From the NCBI RefSeq assembly GCF_910592395.1, contig NC_088311.1, positions 11,286,501 to 11,350,500 on the forward strand: a DNA stretch of 64,000 bases. Direction: 5' to 3'. The notes beneath the pieces are model-generated. The model had not been told where the DNA came from. It did not search any database and was given only the letters and a program-made list of their open reading frames with translations. Below, one piece after another: positions 1 through 11,839 of the stretch (positions are counted from its first letter, which is position 1; every line of letters starts with the position of its first letter). The position numbers and the translations under genes were made by a program. The DNA comes from Lineus longissimus (lineage: Eukaryota; Nemertea; Pilidiophora; Heteronemertea; Lineidae).

Positions 1-1083
1 CTAGTTTTAACCAGCTTCACAGTAAGGAACAAAGTTGCTTCTCTATTATACATAGCTATCCGAGAGAAATCCAAAATACCAGCGGTGCTTAAAACAAGAA
101 ATCATAAACACTTAAGATTTTAACTTTACCATACATACATGTAAAAGTGGTATGATTACAACCAACACTCAACAAATCCTACAACTCAAATTACACAAGT
201 ATGAAACATACTACAACCCAATAGTCACAGGCTTACTGTTGCTAATTAGTAGTCAACTTAGACACACATCCAATTCAGAAATTAACCCTAGTTTACCTAA
301 ACATTCATCTCTGCATACAAATTACTGTAAACTCCAACAGGTCATGTCTGTCCACTTAGCAAATATTGACAATACTCAAACATGGCAACCTTAATTTAGC
401 ACAAATCTTACCAGCTGCCCTTGAACACAATGTAGGGGTAAAGAGACCTTAGCAGCTAACACACTCTTCTACTCCCAATGAGCATACAACTTCTCCCAGT
501 CAGACAAATTACCTAGAAGCAGATACACTCACAAATATCCGGGTACTTACAAATGTTACACACAGTGTCCCTTATCAAACACGTCTCTACATGTATGTCA
601 CATTCTAATTTCCTCAGCAAATACAAATCTAGGAACATCCAAATTGGGTGCACAACTGGTACACGGTTTACCTTACAGTATCAAACATTTCAAATCACAA
701 TCAGAAGAAATCTTGCTCAAATGGCGCTTCTGAGTAAAACACTGTACACAATACAAAATTACACCTCAATATCACTGATTCTGTGTTGTACATGTAACAC
801 ATACAGGCGAAACATACTAATAATCATGCAGTTATCATGGAATACACAAATATTCTTCACATTCACCAATAGAAACTGTCTCTGATTGTACCTATACCCA
901 ATATTGTGGCAAATTCAGCACATCCTACTAAAATCCTACAATTACTGGTAGAAGAAAGTGTATCAGACAGATAACCAATGCAGACAAATTCAAGTTCAAC
1001 AGCAAGAGTACGGAATTTACAGAAAGTCACCTTTAGAAACTCAACGCACCTCAAGACAGATAGTTACACTATACCATATCTCT
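1..1083 (-). other. Noncoding 3' flank of the BEL/Pao element
   Basis: Read on the minus strand, this A/C-rich stretch follows the stop codon of the Pao polyprotein. I see no convincing ORF and no match to the LTR-like DNA at 6847-7070. The 3' LTR is therefore probably off the left edge, and this would be 3' untranslated element sequence. Host flank is the alternative. Confidence 0.4.
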
Positions 1084-4000
1084 TCACAGATCCAATCTAT
1101 CCCGTGGTCTAACGACCCGGCCAGTTCTAGTAGTCTTCACTACAGCAACGCTATCATCAGATTCACAACTAGGCCTAGAGGGGGTCTCTGTGCTTGTCTC
1201 AACGACAGAGACTGCCTCAGTGTCAACATCAGTATCAAGATTTCCTCTCAAGTCAGCGACAAGGTCCTGACTGAAGGATTCATTCAAATCAATATTATTG
1301 GTTTCAGAAGCATCAGAATCTTGGTTAGGCAGGGGTGCACTGATTTCAAGGTCATGTAATCTCTGAACAGATCTAGTGAGAAACCCAGTGGCAGTCTTCA
1401 GGCGAACACTTCTCACAATGCCATCCCTACCAGGAAAGGTCTCAGTGACCACAGCTAGGGGCCAAGACATCCGAGGGACATGATCCTCTCTGATCAACAC
1501 TACTGATCCAACCTTCACATTGCAAGAAGCCTGAAATTTCTTAGACACAGGGGGAAGGTTTCTCAAATAGTCATCGCTCCACACCTTCCAGAAATCATCC
1601 AGCCTAGCTTGACGGACTGCTTCTCGAGCACCCAAATCCTTCGCGAGCACAACCTCAGGATTATTGAGAGAATCCTTCGCAATCTCAACTTGAAATCCAG
1701 CGGGCCTACCAATGAGGAAGTGTGAAGGTGTCAAGGGGTTTGGGGAATCCAAACTGTCACCAACGAAGGTCAAAGGTCGCGAGTTGACATTTGCCTCTAC
1801 CTCATGCAACGTAGTCTCAAGCTCTGATCGAGTCAGTGATTTCTTACCCAGCGATTTCCTCAGAGACCGCTTCACTGAACCCACAAGCCGCTCCCAGAAC
1901 CCTCCCCACCATGGGGACCTTGGGGCGATGAAATTCCACTTTGGACTATGGGGACCAAAATACTGCTGCAACAAAGTATCTGCCCCAGTGAACGTGGCTG
2001 CATTATCAGAATGGAACTCAGAGGGGAGACCCCTCCGAGCAGCAAACCTCCGAATCGCCAGGATACAATCAGGTAGGTTCAATGAGTCTGTGAGCTCAAG
2101 GTGGACAGCCCGGACCACCGCGCAAGTGAACAACAGGATATAGAATTTCTTCTTGGGAAAATCTATACAAAACAATGGGCCACCATGGTCAAGGCCAGTG
2201 ACCGCGAAGCAAGGAGCATCCTTTACTCGAAATCCGGGGAGGGGGGCCATGACTTGATTACATGCCCTCGCCTCAACTATTCTGCATGGAACACATTCCT
2301 TACAGACATGTTTGGCCAACTGTCTCAGGCCTACTATCCAGTAGTTGGACCTCAAGGCAGTCAGTAGAGTGGTGACTCCAGCATGTTTCATGAGGAAATG
2401 CTGAAATCTGACCAGCAAGTAGGACACTCGTCCCTTGGGCAGAATGATTGGGTGTTTACTATCATAACTGAGCTCAGAAAACTGGAGACGTCCCTTCATT
2501 CTCAACAATCCAGTCTTATCCAAGAAGGGGTCCAACTCCTTGTGAGCAGAATCCCTTGGGAGGGGTTTACCCTTTCTCAGAGCTTCTATCTCACGGTGAT
2601 AAGAAGCATCCTGCATCAACCTGAACAACTGAACCTGGGCCTTCGACCTCTCATCCTGAGACAGCTGTCCTAGCCTTCTATCACAAGCAGCAGACCGTAG
2701 GTTGTGACAGAACCTCATCACTAAAGCCACAAGCCGAATTGTCCTTGGATAGGACTTCAAGTTGTTCAAGTCAAACAACTGAGAGATTGCCGGTTCCTGT
2801 TTCACAACTTCACCACCAACAGGCACTAGAAGACTTGAGACCGATTCATCACAATTCTCCAATTCCGAATCTTCCTCAATCAAGTCAACCGAGTCTGAAG
2901 ACGACGCCAACCACACAGGACCATGCAACCACGACTCAGAAGTGATCAATTTCTTGGCTGATAACCCTCGCGTAACCAGGTCTGATGGGTTTTCAGGACC
3001 TGGACAATGTGACCAGTGAGAGGGCGAGGTGAGCTGTTGAATCTCACCAACCCTGTTCGCTACAAAACTTTTCCATCGACAGGGGTCTCCCTTGATCCAA
3101 GCTAGAGCAACCTGAGAATCTGAATAACAGTGATACGTCGTATCTTCTGGCAACTTCAGGGCTGAGCGAGTGAACACAAGAATTCGAGCACACAACAGGC
3201 TGGCTATGAGTTCCAATCGGGGCAAGGACACAGGCTTGACAGGGGCAACCCTGGCCCTGGCAAACACCAGCGATACTTCATAAGTACCATCAAACTTGGG
3301 AATCCTAAGGTACACACAAGCTCCATATCCAAGGGTCGAAGAATCTCCAAATGCATGCAGCTCCAGACCCACAATGCCCTTCCAAGGCCCACCTGATGTG
3401 TAACATCTGGGAATTTTCCACTGTTTGATGACACTAATGCCATCCAACCATGAGATGAAACGCAGCTTCAACTCAGGGGGCAACTCTTCATCCCAACCCA
3501 ACCCAAGGCGCCAGATTTCTTGGAAAAGAATCTTTGCCATCATGATGAAAGGGCTAAGAAGCCCCAGGGGGTCGAAGAGTCGAGCAGTGAAACTCAACAC
3601 AACACGCTTTGTACAACTGAGTTCTGCGGAGGGAGGAAGGGGAATGCCCTCAAACACAAAGCAATCCTCACGGGAAAGCCAACTCATACCCAGTACCTTT
3701 ACAGACTCACTGTCCTCATGCTTTGAACCAAAGTCGCTCCGAAACTTGTCCACCAACACCTTGTTGTTGGACGTGCACTTAGCAAAGGTCAACTCTGCTT
3801 CACCCATCACCTCTTGTGCCTCATCGAATACCTCACACCCTCTGGTAGCCTCATCGCAACCTGAAAGGAAATCATCCATATAAATATTATCCTTCAACTC
3901 CTGTACAACTTCAGAGGGGGGATAACTATCCAAGTGATGTCTTATCGTCGCATTCAGGAGGAATGGGCTTGCTTTGTTCCCAAAGGGGACCCTGACAAAC

Positions 4001-6807
4001 TTCATGACTCGTACCCTACCACCATCATCCCATAGGAAACGATGTACATCTTGATCTTCGGGTCGGACTCCTATCTGTAGGAAAGCTTTCGTCACATCTG
4101 CTGTGATCGCTACAGGCCATCGCCGGAAGCGAATCAGGATATCTACCAGACTAGCAAGCAATGAGGGTCCAGTCTCCAAACAGTCGTTCAAGGACACCCC
4201 ATTATAACCTGATGCCGAGGCATCAAACACCGGCCTAACCTTGGTAGTCAGGCTGTCTTCACGGACGACTGGCCGATGAGGCAGATAGAATGTGGGGTTG
4301 GGATTTTCCATCTCATGAGCCAGCACCTCCACTATGAAACCACTAGATTCATACTCACGGAATACTTGGTCATACCTTTGCTTCAGCTCAGGGTCTCCAT
4401 CAAATCGCCGGTTCAGCTGCTTCAACCTTTTCCAAGCCATTGCCTCGTTGTTCAGCAGTCTGCCCTTGGCTGTTTCCGATTTCCAAGGCAGCGCCACCTG
4501 GTATCGGCTCCCATTCTTCTGGACGTTCTCTGAAAAATGCTTCAAAACAGGATCAATTTTGGGGTTCAAAGTTTCCTGTTCAGTGAGAGAGATCCCAACG
4601 GACTCCAAGTCCCAGAATCTACGCAGATCAGAGTCACCGACATTCCCCAAGCACATCAACTGAGGGGAGACTGAACAAGCACCTGATTGAACAGACTGAA
4701 CTCCACCACCTGAATCTGACCACGAACCTGATAAGACCCATCCAAAACACGACTCCTGAGCAACCAGCCCACCAACCTGTCTGAACCTCTGTGGCTTCAT
4801 GAGTTTCCAATAAAGATCTAAACCGACGAGGATATCCACTGTAATCTCTCTGTTCTCTGAGACTGAGTCAGCCAACTGGATGTCAGAGCCGAGAATGTTC
4901 AGCAGTTCGCACGGGACCAAGGGCCTCACCAATGGGTTACAAATGACTGGTACCTCGGCGACATTTAGAGAAATGTTCTCACCTGAACCTGTGTGGCTGC
5001 CACTCAAATGCACATTGTATATATTACACTGGCGTTCCACACTAGGAGTGTTGCACCCAAAGGCTGCATAAGAAATGGGTTCTGTGCCAACCCACTCCGG
5101 TTTCACTCTCTTTACCATTGATGAGGTGATGTATGACCTGTCTGACCCACTGTCAAACATCAATGTTGCCTCAGTGCAGCCCTGCCTGCCCACTATCTTT
5201 ACCTTGGCTGTCTGTAGCACAGTGTTCACCCTACTACCTGAATTAACACTGCTACCTGCTGAAATAGAATGCATATTAGCTTTCATCGTACCAGTATCCT
5301 GACCCTTAGACTTCTCAGGTGTCTTGACCCCAGTATCACTACTACTAGATTTACCTGTCCCCTTACTATCACCACTCTGGGTTTTGCTAACAGAGGGTGA
5401 ACCACTTTGCCTAGCCTTGTTCACTTTACCACAACCACCACCACCATTGCACAAAATGGCATGGTGTCGACCCTTACACTTTGAACATTGTGCAATACAA
5501 CCCTTGGCAAAGTGTGACTTACCCAAGCACCTGAAACACAACTTACATGACTGCACCTTCGAATGTCTCTCTGAAACTGGGAGGTTTAACAATCCCCAGC
5601 ATTTCTCAGTCTGGTGGGTTTTCCCACATACACCACATGAATTACCACCAGAATGTGAGGCTACACTAGGTGACTGCAAGGCGGATGCAGTCGCCACACG
5701 TTGCTTGTCCTCAGCCATGTCAGCTGTTGCATCAATCCCATGTCCCTGGGTACCAACATTGTCAGTCTTGGTCAAAACCTTAAAGGTTTCCGATCTCTCT
5801 CGTCGATTTATCTCCCTCTTCATGAAGTCTAGTAGGAACTCCAAATCCGCTTCCCTTCCGTCACTCTCCCGTGCCCACTCCATACGTATGTCATTAGGCA
5901 AGCGTGACAGAATCAGGGGGGTCAGTAGGAAACCATATTCCGATCCCTCTATACCGAGGGCTTGGAGGCTGCGAATGTGTAGCAATAGTTCGTCCTGCAA
6001 CCGCCAAAGTGCTGAAACTCGATTTCCAACCATCTTTCCACCCTGTCCGTGTCCAGGCATAGACGCATTTAACAAGGCCTGAACATGTGTGAAAATAATC
6101 CTTTCACGTCTTCCATACCGATCCGTTAGCAACTTGCTTGCGATGTGATAGTTCTCCTCCGTCACTGGGAGACCCTTTATAACACACTTAGCCTCACCTT
6201 CGAGCAGCGAAGAGAGGTACGAGAACTTGCTTATCTCCGGTATACTCTCGTTTTCATCGACAAGTGCGGTGAATTGGTCCCAGAATGACTGCCATTCCGT
6301 TATCACCCCTGAAAAGGTTGGCAGTTCCAACTTGGGAAGGCGTACCCTTCCCATCGACGCCATGGAGCTGTTCGAGGCACAACTTGCCCCGTCATCGAAA
6401 TCGTCATTACTGTCTTTCGATTTTGGACCCTTTGACATACGGGTCACAATCTCTTCCAACATAATCTGTGCCTCGTGCCTAGACTGCTTTGCCTCAGATA
6501 TGAAAGCAAAGGCCTGATCAATGTCTTGCTCTTGTGCAAGCTCATCTTCGATTGTCATTTCAACTTCCGATTGGGCCTTCTCAAATGACACCAAATATCG
6601 ATCGAAGTCATTGATACAGCTTTCTATTGCCACTTTACTTACGGCATCCTTCCCAAACGGTTGACGTGCATCCTTACATGCACGCTTCAGTGCATTGGAT
6701 GCACGCGTCACCCAGCCTTTCGCCGCTGAGCGTGATTTTCGGACCGCATCACGTCCTTCAGGAACTCCGGCCTCGTTCTCCGGCATTTTCGCCAAACAAG
6801 TGTTCAA
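1084..6807 (-). CDS. BEL/Pao retrotransposon Gag-Pol polyprotein (uninterrupted ORF)
   Basis: A single 1907-codon ORF with all the domains expected of a Pao-type retrotransposon. Approximate residues: coiled-coil/Gag-like (DUF1759-type) region 60-310; two Cys/His knuckles near 390 (CGVCGKTHQTEKC) and 425; retropepsin-type aspartic protease near 552 (DSGS); reverse transcriptase with YMDD near 976; RNase H near 1154 (FGDSS); integrase HHCC zinc finger from about 1477; integrase core Asp/Asp/Glu with HSDN near 1600 and WWGGFWERL near 1635; and a C-terminal DUF5641-type domain 1735-1810. No envelope-like ORF follows. The start was chosen because it is the first ATG after the primer-binding-like site at 6828-6846. 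No stop or frameshift interrupts it, in contrast to the decayed Gypsy element in this window, which suggests recent insertion. It would copy its RNA to DNA and integrate it. Family assignment is from motif order; clade within Pao is not resolved. Confidence 0.95.
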   Translation of the reverse strand: MNTCLAKMPENEAGVPEGRDAVRKSRSAAKGWVTRASNALKRACKDARQPFGKDAVSKVAIESCINDFDRYLVSFEKAQSEVEMTIEDELAQEQDIDQAFAFISEAKQSRHEAQIMLEEIVTRMSKGPKSKDSNDDFDDGASCASNSSMASMGRVRLPKLELPTFSGVITEWQSFWDQFTALVDENESIPEISKFSYLSSLLEGEAKCVIKGLPVTEENYHIASKLLTDRYGRRERIIFTHVQALLNASMPGHGQGGKMVGNRVSALWRLQDELLLHIRSLQALGIEGSEYGFLLTPLILSRLPNDIRMEWARESDGREADLEFLLDFMKREINRRERSETFKVLTKTDNVGTQGHGIDATADMAEDKQRVATASALQSPSVASHSGGNSCGVCGKTHQTEKCWGLLNLPVSERHSKVQSCKLCFRCLGKSHFAKGCIAQCSKCKGRHHAILCNGGGGCGKVNKARQSGSPSVSKTQSGDSKGTGKSSSSDTGVKTPEKSKGQDTGTMKANMHSISAGSSVNSGSRVNTVLQTAKVKIVGRQGCTEATLMFDSGSDRSYITSSMVKRVKPEWVGTEPISYAAFGCNTPSVERQCNIYNVHLSGSHTGSGENISLNVAEVPVICNPLVRPLVPCELLNILGSDIQLADSVSENREITVDILVGLDLYWKLMKPQRFRQVGGLVAQESCFGWVLSGSWSDSGGGVQSVQSGACSVSPQLMCLGNVGDSDLRRFWDLESVGISLTEQETLNPKIDPVLKHFSENVQKNGSRYQVALPWKSETAKGRLLNNEAMAWKRLKQLNRRFDGDPELKQRYDQVFREYESSGFIVEVLAHEMENPNPTFYLPHRPVVREDSLTTKVRPVFDASASGYNGVSLNDCLETGPSLLASLVDILIRFRRWPVAITADVTKAFLQIGVRPEDQDVHRFLWDDGGRVRVMKFVRVPFGNKASPFLLNATIRHHLDSYPPSEVVQELKDNIYMDDFLSGCDEATRGCEVFDEAQEVMGEAELTFAKCTSNNKVLVDKFRSDFGSKHEDSESVKVLGMSWLSREDCFVFEGIPLPPSAELSCTKRVVLSFTARLFDPLGLLSPFIMMAKILFQEIWRLGLGWDEELPPELKLRFISWLDGISVIKQWKIPRCYTSGGPWKGIVGLELHAFGDSSTLGYGACVYLRIPKFDGTYEVSLVFARARVAPVKPVSLPRLELIASLLCARILVFTRSALKLPEDTTYHCYSDSQVALAWIKGDPCRWKSFVANRVGEIQQLTSPSHWSHCPGPENPSDLVTRGLSAKKLITSESWLHGPVWLASSSDSVDLIEEDSELENCDESVSSLLVPVGGEVVKQEPAISQLFDLNNLKSYPRTIRLVALVMRFCHNLRSAACDRRLGQLSQDERSKAQVQLFRLMQDASYHREIEALRKGKPLPRDSAHKELDPFLDKTGLLRMKGRLQFSELSYDSKHPIILPKGRVSYLLVRFQHFLMKHAGVTTLLTALRSNYWIVGLRQLAKHVCKECVPCRIVEARACNQVMAPLPGFRVKDAPCFAVTGLDHGGPLFCIDFPKKKFYILLFTCAVVRAVHLELTDSLNLPDCILAIRRFAARRGLPSEFHSDNAATFTGADTLLQQYFGPHSPKWNFIAPRSPWWGGFWERLVGSVKRSLRKSLGKKSLTRSELETTLHEVEANVNSRPLTFVGDSLDSPNPLTPSHFLIGRPAGFQVEIAKDSLNNPEVVLAKDLGAREAVRQARLDDFWKVWSDDYLRNLPPVSKKFQASCNVKVGSVVLIREDHVPRMSWPLAVVTETFPGRDGIVRSVRLKTATGFLTRSVQRLHDLEISAPLPNQDSDASETNNIDLNESFSQDLVADLRGNLDTDVDTEAVSVVETSTETPSRPSCESDDSVAVVKTTRTGRVVRPRDRLDL

Positions 6808-7070
6808 AACCTTCTTAAGTTCTTACTCTCCCGGGTTTCGGCACCACAATTTCGGGGACCACGGAACCAGCCCGAAATTGGCGAAACTTGCCGGCTAAAT
6901 AACGGAAAGAAACCCTCGTGTTTCTATTTTACAAATCTAACTCTTTTATTAGCACCTTTAAAAAGTAAAAACAATAGGAGAGCTCCAACAAGTTTAGTGG
7001 CGGGAAAGACAAAAAGGGGGTTTGGTTACAAACTACAATCACAGATGGCGACACAGCATTAGGCCTAAGA
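6808..7070 (-). mobile_element. Leader, primer-binding-like site and probable 5' LTR of the Pao element
   Basis: Just upstream of the polyprotein ATG, positions 6828-6846 read TGGTGCCGAAACCCGGGAG on the minus strand, a typical tRNA-primed start of minus-strand synthesis directly next to an LTR. Beyond it, to about 7070, is LTR-like DNA with an AATAAA on the minus strand at 6945-6950. The exact LTR ends are not defined because the partner LTR is outside the window. Confidence 0.6.
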
Positions 7071-7074
7071 TTAA

Positions 7075-7455
7075 ACTGATTTGGGCCTAATCTATGCACT
7101 GTAGTTTTTCTACTCGAGTGTCTCGACCGATGCAACGCATGAACTGCAACGCGCAACATGCATTTGTTGTCATTTGACCAGCGCACGTGCGCTTGTTTAC
7201 AATTTCATTTCACATGACCTGGTATCGTGGATTGGATATATCACATTGACTTATGAGACCAGTGACTCAACTACGAAACTCCTTGGGTTGGTAGGTCGGA
7301 AGGTCGGTCGGTCAGCGTTTTTCCGGTTACCATTGCGCTGGGCACTACACAGATACATGTGCTATAGAGAAGCGAAAGGGATACTGCATATGACGGTAGG
7401 TTGGCAGGTCAGTCGGTCGGCCGGTCGGTCGGTCGGTCGGCGTTTTTCCGGTTGC
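7075..7455. repeat. GGTC-rich fold-back element, partial copy interrupted by the Pao insertion
   Basis: 7080-7290 is the inverted match of 15300-15500. 7335-7455 is a direct match of 15638-15757. Two copies of the end motif GCGTTTTTCCGGTT (near 7316 and 7440) each follow a (GGTC)n run. Homology to the 15.2-15.85 kb copy stops near 7070-7080, where Pao sequence starts, so Pao probably landed inside this older repeat. Confidence 0.6.
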
Positions 7456-10426
7456 CGTGACTTGTGCCACCAGGCATAATCTCGATACATGCAGCATCCT
7501 GAACCTCGTGGTATTATACCCACAGTACATGTATATCTTGATAAGTTGCAAAAACCTTTGTGGTCAAGATGAACATGCAGTTGCATGTAACTTTTGTATT
7601 GTCTTCGACCCTACTATAATTGAACGGACAAGTGGACAGCAACATTAGAAATGGTGATTGTCATGGTCCAGGGAAGTAGAAAATCTTGTGGCAGAAAATG
7701 ATCATTACTCATCTCGCGATTTCGCGATTTCTCATCTCGCGGTTTATAACAAGCCAAAATAAACCCCGTTAGCAAACTGAAACAGTAAGTTAGATGCAAA
7801 ATAAACATAACCCAGCCGAAAAAACACCGAGGAAACAGTAGTTGTTGAAAAAAAGAATAAAATAATTATAGGAATAATTACTGGTACCGATCATCTGTCA
7901 AAACGCCTTCAAATATATATACTTGTCAGACAAGTACGATAAGACATGCCGTGAAAATGAGAAAAAGTCATCCTTTGGCATGGTTGTTGCAAACCTATAC
8001 AAGTTATACCGCCGTTTATATGAATACAATTATTCACTGCCGTGACACTTACGCTGAAAGCTGTAGCCTTCTAGAACAAATCGACCGGTCCCATGAACAT
8101 CATCCTCAAAATCAGCCGAATGCTCGTCCCCTCGCCTACGTTACATATAAGCTCAGTCATAAGTTCCGAGTGGACAGTGGTACACTAAAGATCATGGAGG
8201 CTCTTGGAACGTAGAAAAAACAAAAGAACAGAATGTTTTGAATGCAATATATCGTTCAGTAAAAAAAATCACAGGTACGAGATTTGATGAATACATTCCG
8301 ACTGAAAAAAGACATCCTTTCAATGACATATTCAGTTTTTCACCCCCTTTCTCGGCCAACTGTTCGTCAGTTTCACCTACAGTGTTTTGCGGGAACATCG
8401 GGATGCACTTTTAATGTAATTCGCAGTGGAGAGAAATTCCATATACATGATAATATCTGTACCAGTATCTGAAAATAAGAATTACTTTTTCCGAGTAACA
8501 CCACCACACATGGCCACAAATACTACGGTCTATTTGACGTTTTCACGTAAAATGGGCATAGATTTCAGGGGAAACGTCACCTCAAAGTGTCTGAATTGGG
8601 CTAAAGAATATAGAAATTGTAATGAGAACATTGCTACATGATGGTTGAAACTTCTTCATTAATGGTTTCACTTTTAATTCTAAGAAGGGGGTGGGTAGGG
8701 TGGGATTCTCCTCTCTTTACGACTTGTTCTACCTTTCTTTACCTTTATTAGCAAAACTAATACGTATGCTTACAATTTTTGCAAAATACGTCATCAAATA
8801 TGGGACTGATTTTTTTCCGTCTTAAAGAGATTGAATCGTCTTACAACCGAGAGCAGTAGTGACATCTGTAGCGAAATTACAAACTACTGTGTGACGTCAC
8901 TAGTTCCATATAAGGAAACTTATTTACATAACTTTACAACTTTTTGTTTACTACGAGTTGAAAATTCGCGAGGAGCACGTGGATCCCCTGGGTGCTGTCA
9001 GCTGTTTCCACTATGGGTTACATAATCGGCTACACAGAGGCCAGTCTTCTGGTATATAAATAAAGTCGGCGATGATAGCGGAATGCAGTTAGGACATGTT
9101 ACATCGTCAATAGTAATAGATTTGATGTTTTAGCAAAGAAAAGATGGAGAATGCAAAGAAATAGTAGTACATATATATGGACTTTGAGTCGGGTGGGGAC
9201 GTGGAAACCATGGAAACCAAATAACCTTAGAAAGAGGACTGATTACGATACGAACATGATATATATAGCGATACCAGACAAAGCGCCGTGTATGTGATGT
9301 ATGCTTTCATGAGTAACGTTACACATACCTGGGCGCATCCGTTTTCATCGGGATAGCCTACTGTATTTGGCAGCGGAAGGCTAGGCCTTGAACACTCCAA
9401 AAATGAACTTAGCAACATCAGATGAATATAGTAGGCCTATCCTCTCTCCTTCGATTCCAACAGTAAGGAACGGCAGTGTAACTTATTCGCTTATCCGCAA
9501 GCGAAGAAACTAGACTAGGCAGTTTGTCGCAAAACATCCAAATACATGTAGTACCTTACGAATCTGCAAGGGGCGCGTTAACGATAATGTTGCAAAATGA
9601 ATGTAAAAATTGGTCGCATTGGTCGTAAATATTGTCTTATTTTTCAAGATGAGAGTATGTTGATGATAAGAAAACGTAAACCAATGACAGACCAGTATTT
9701 CTTAAACCTTGCAAGTGTTTTGGGGTCCTTGAAACTCCTTATATTTATCAATGAAACCTTATTCCCGCCTAAGGTTTTGACCGGGCCGTCCAAAACTCCC
9801 CATTTTTTGGCGGGCCCTTCCCTTTAAGTTGTACATAAGTCTAATCGTCTAGCCTTGAATAAAACGGATGAAACGAACTGCCACCAAAAACATGCTTTTT
9901 CTTTTGTTTATTTTACTCTGATTTCAAAACCATTCACATCAAATTTGATGCGGGATTTAAATCTATGCTTTGAGGGTGTTATCTTTTTTGTCACAAGTTC
10001 TGGTTCTGGTAGAAAAATGAGTTAGATCAACAATGTGCCTTCAAGTATTAAAGTATAAAGGCTGGCGTATACATGGACCCGTACATTTGTTGATTAATCG
10101 AAATCGACACAAAGGTGAAGCCGTTGACGAGCACGCAGCTGTATTAAACCAATCAGCACGCGGTTGTACGCGAAAACAGTTCAGTTGAGATCAATGCGTG
10201 GTCTGACCAATACCAGTTGAATGGTATTTCCATTTAAGATATAATTTTTCTAAAATTGAGAATAAGGTGTGTTTAAAATGAAGAAAATGATGAAGTTTCA
10301 GTCCAATTGGCTAACTTATGTGGTTTTGAGGCTCCATTTAACCCGTCGTGGTGAAAAAGCTGACTCGCGGGTTAAAAGCCGTCAAAAACCCCCCCCCCCC
10401 TAAGTTCAGACCCCCCAAACCCTGAA
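7456..10426. other. Intergenic, no gene recognised
   Basis: AT-rich DNA with only short unsupported ORFs. There is an isolated TATA-like string (TATATAAA) near 9052 and a run of C at 10388-10400. No conserved domain, splice-linked exon or RNA gene was seen on either strand. Confidence 0.5.
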
Positions 10427-11430
10427 ATTATCATGCATAACGTACAACGAAAATTCCATGGTTTAACAGGCTAGGATAGGTTTATTTGGCTTTGAAAGCG
10501 TTCCTCCCAGATAACGTCTCGGAAAAAGTTATGAGCATGTAGAAAGTACTGTTTTAAAGGGAAAACGGCTTAAAACTTTATTACAGGTACGTGGCCTGAC
10601 GTCATCACTATCGGCCGATTTCGTCCGGGACCCGAGGGTAGAGTCGGAGTGTCACGTCGTATTACGTCATGTTTGAAATGACATGACGTGTTGGATTTCC
10701 TATCCCCTAATTGTCGAGTGAAGGCCTCTTAGTTCTGTTAATTTAGTTTAAAGAATACATTTAGACCAACACGAACAAAAACAGTATAATCGTCGGGAAA
10801 CGCTCTCAATCGCTCATGTTGTTATAGACATAATACATGTGATTTCTTCTCTTATCCAAATGGCCTTATTGGTATTTGCCGTTTCAAATCAAGCGGACAC
10901 GCCAGGCTGAAGGAAATCGAGAGCTTGCACACGGCTCGTTATCCGCAATTACAAGTTTGCCCGTAGTAACGACGGGTAACGACTGCTCTGAACAACCGGC
11001 CTGATTTCCTCACGATGACAAACACCATGTCCTATTCATGTTCCTTTTATTTACAGCATAAGTCGGTAACAAAAAAAACCCTATGAAATTTATCAAGCCA
11101 GTAAAGTTAATTGACGTAACTTTAGAGACTAATCGACCTGGTAGGTACGAAAAGCTTGGTAGTAAACAATTGTACTATCCGTCTTGGCCTGAACGGCTTC
11201 ATTTGCGAAACGGGTCAAAAGAAACCGTCTTACCGGTTCCTGATACACATAGCCAAATGAAGTCGGCTTGACTAACCGTGCGGTGCGAAAGCTCGCTATT
11301 GATACGAATACGTCGTCACATTAGTTGGGGTTTTCTCAAGTCATTTTGTCTATACATTCCAACGTACACAGGTGTTCATCAGTATACGTATAGCTTTAGC
11401 TACAAGTAACGGATCTCTAACTCTCTATTA

Positions 11431-11734
11431 CTGGTATGATCTCCAAATCACCGCGAATTGCTTTGAAAATGTCATTCCCTCATATATCCTTGAAAAGCGA
11501 TGCCGGTCGTGTTGGGAATAAGAGAAACGAAATCACCAGAGGGATATAACGAAAGACGCCAGACAGCGGAGAAGAGTAGTTTGACCGGGTACATGTTGGT
11601 GGGCTAGTTAGATCATAACGGCTAATAGCCTCTAAATATTTCTTGTAAAAGACTGTGGCTGGTTCACTTCCCGTGAGTGTGAAAGAATTTGAATGCAAGT
11701 TTATGATTTTCTGTGTTTTTTTCCACCAGATCAA
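11431..11734 (-). pseudogene. Decayed duplicate of GPCR exon 1
   Basis: Minus-strand DNA at 11431-11610 resembles the TM2-TM3 part of the GPCR first exon (13770-13880). The shared protein-level core is VISFLLFP versus VISFVLFP of exon 1. Frame and flanks are disrupted, and it lies downstream of the gene's last exon. The same fragment is present at 28961-29275, so it predates the segmental duplication. Confidence 0.65.
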
Positions 11735-11839
11735 AGCACTAGGGTATATGATGAATTACACTTATGCACTCGAAATTACTACAACGTCACCAATCATAAT
11801 CCGCGCTTAAGAGACGATTCTCATGCGGCAAATCTGGCT

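Noticed and set aside
1712-6082. Plus-strand ORFs up to 252 codons opposite the Pao polyprotein
   Set aside because: Antisense shadows of the minus-strand polyprotein without domain content.
9045-9100. TATATAAA followed by a possible transcription start
   Set aside because: No ORF, exon or conserved sequence downstream to support a promoter.
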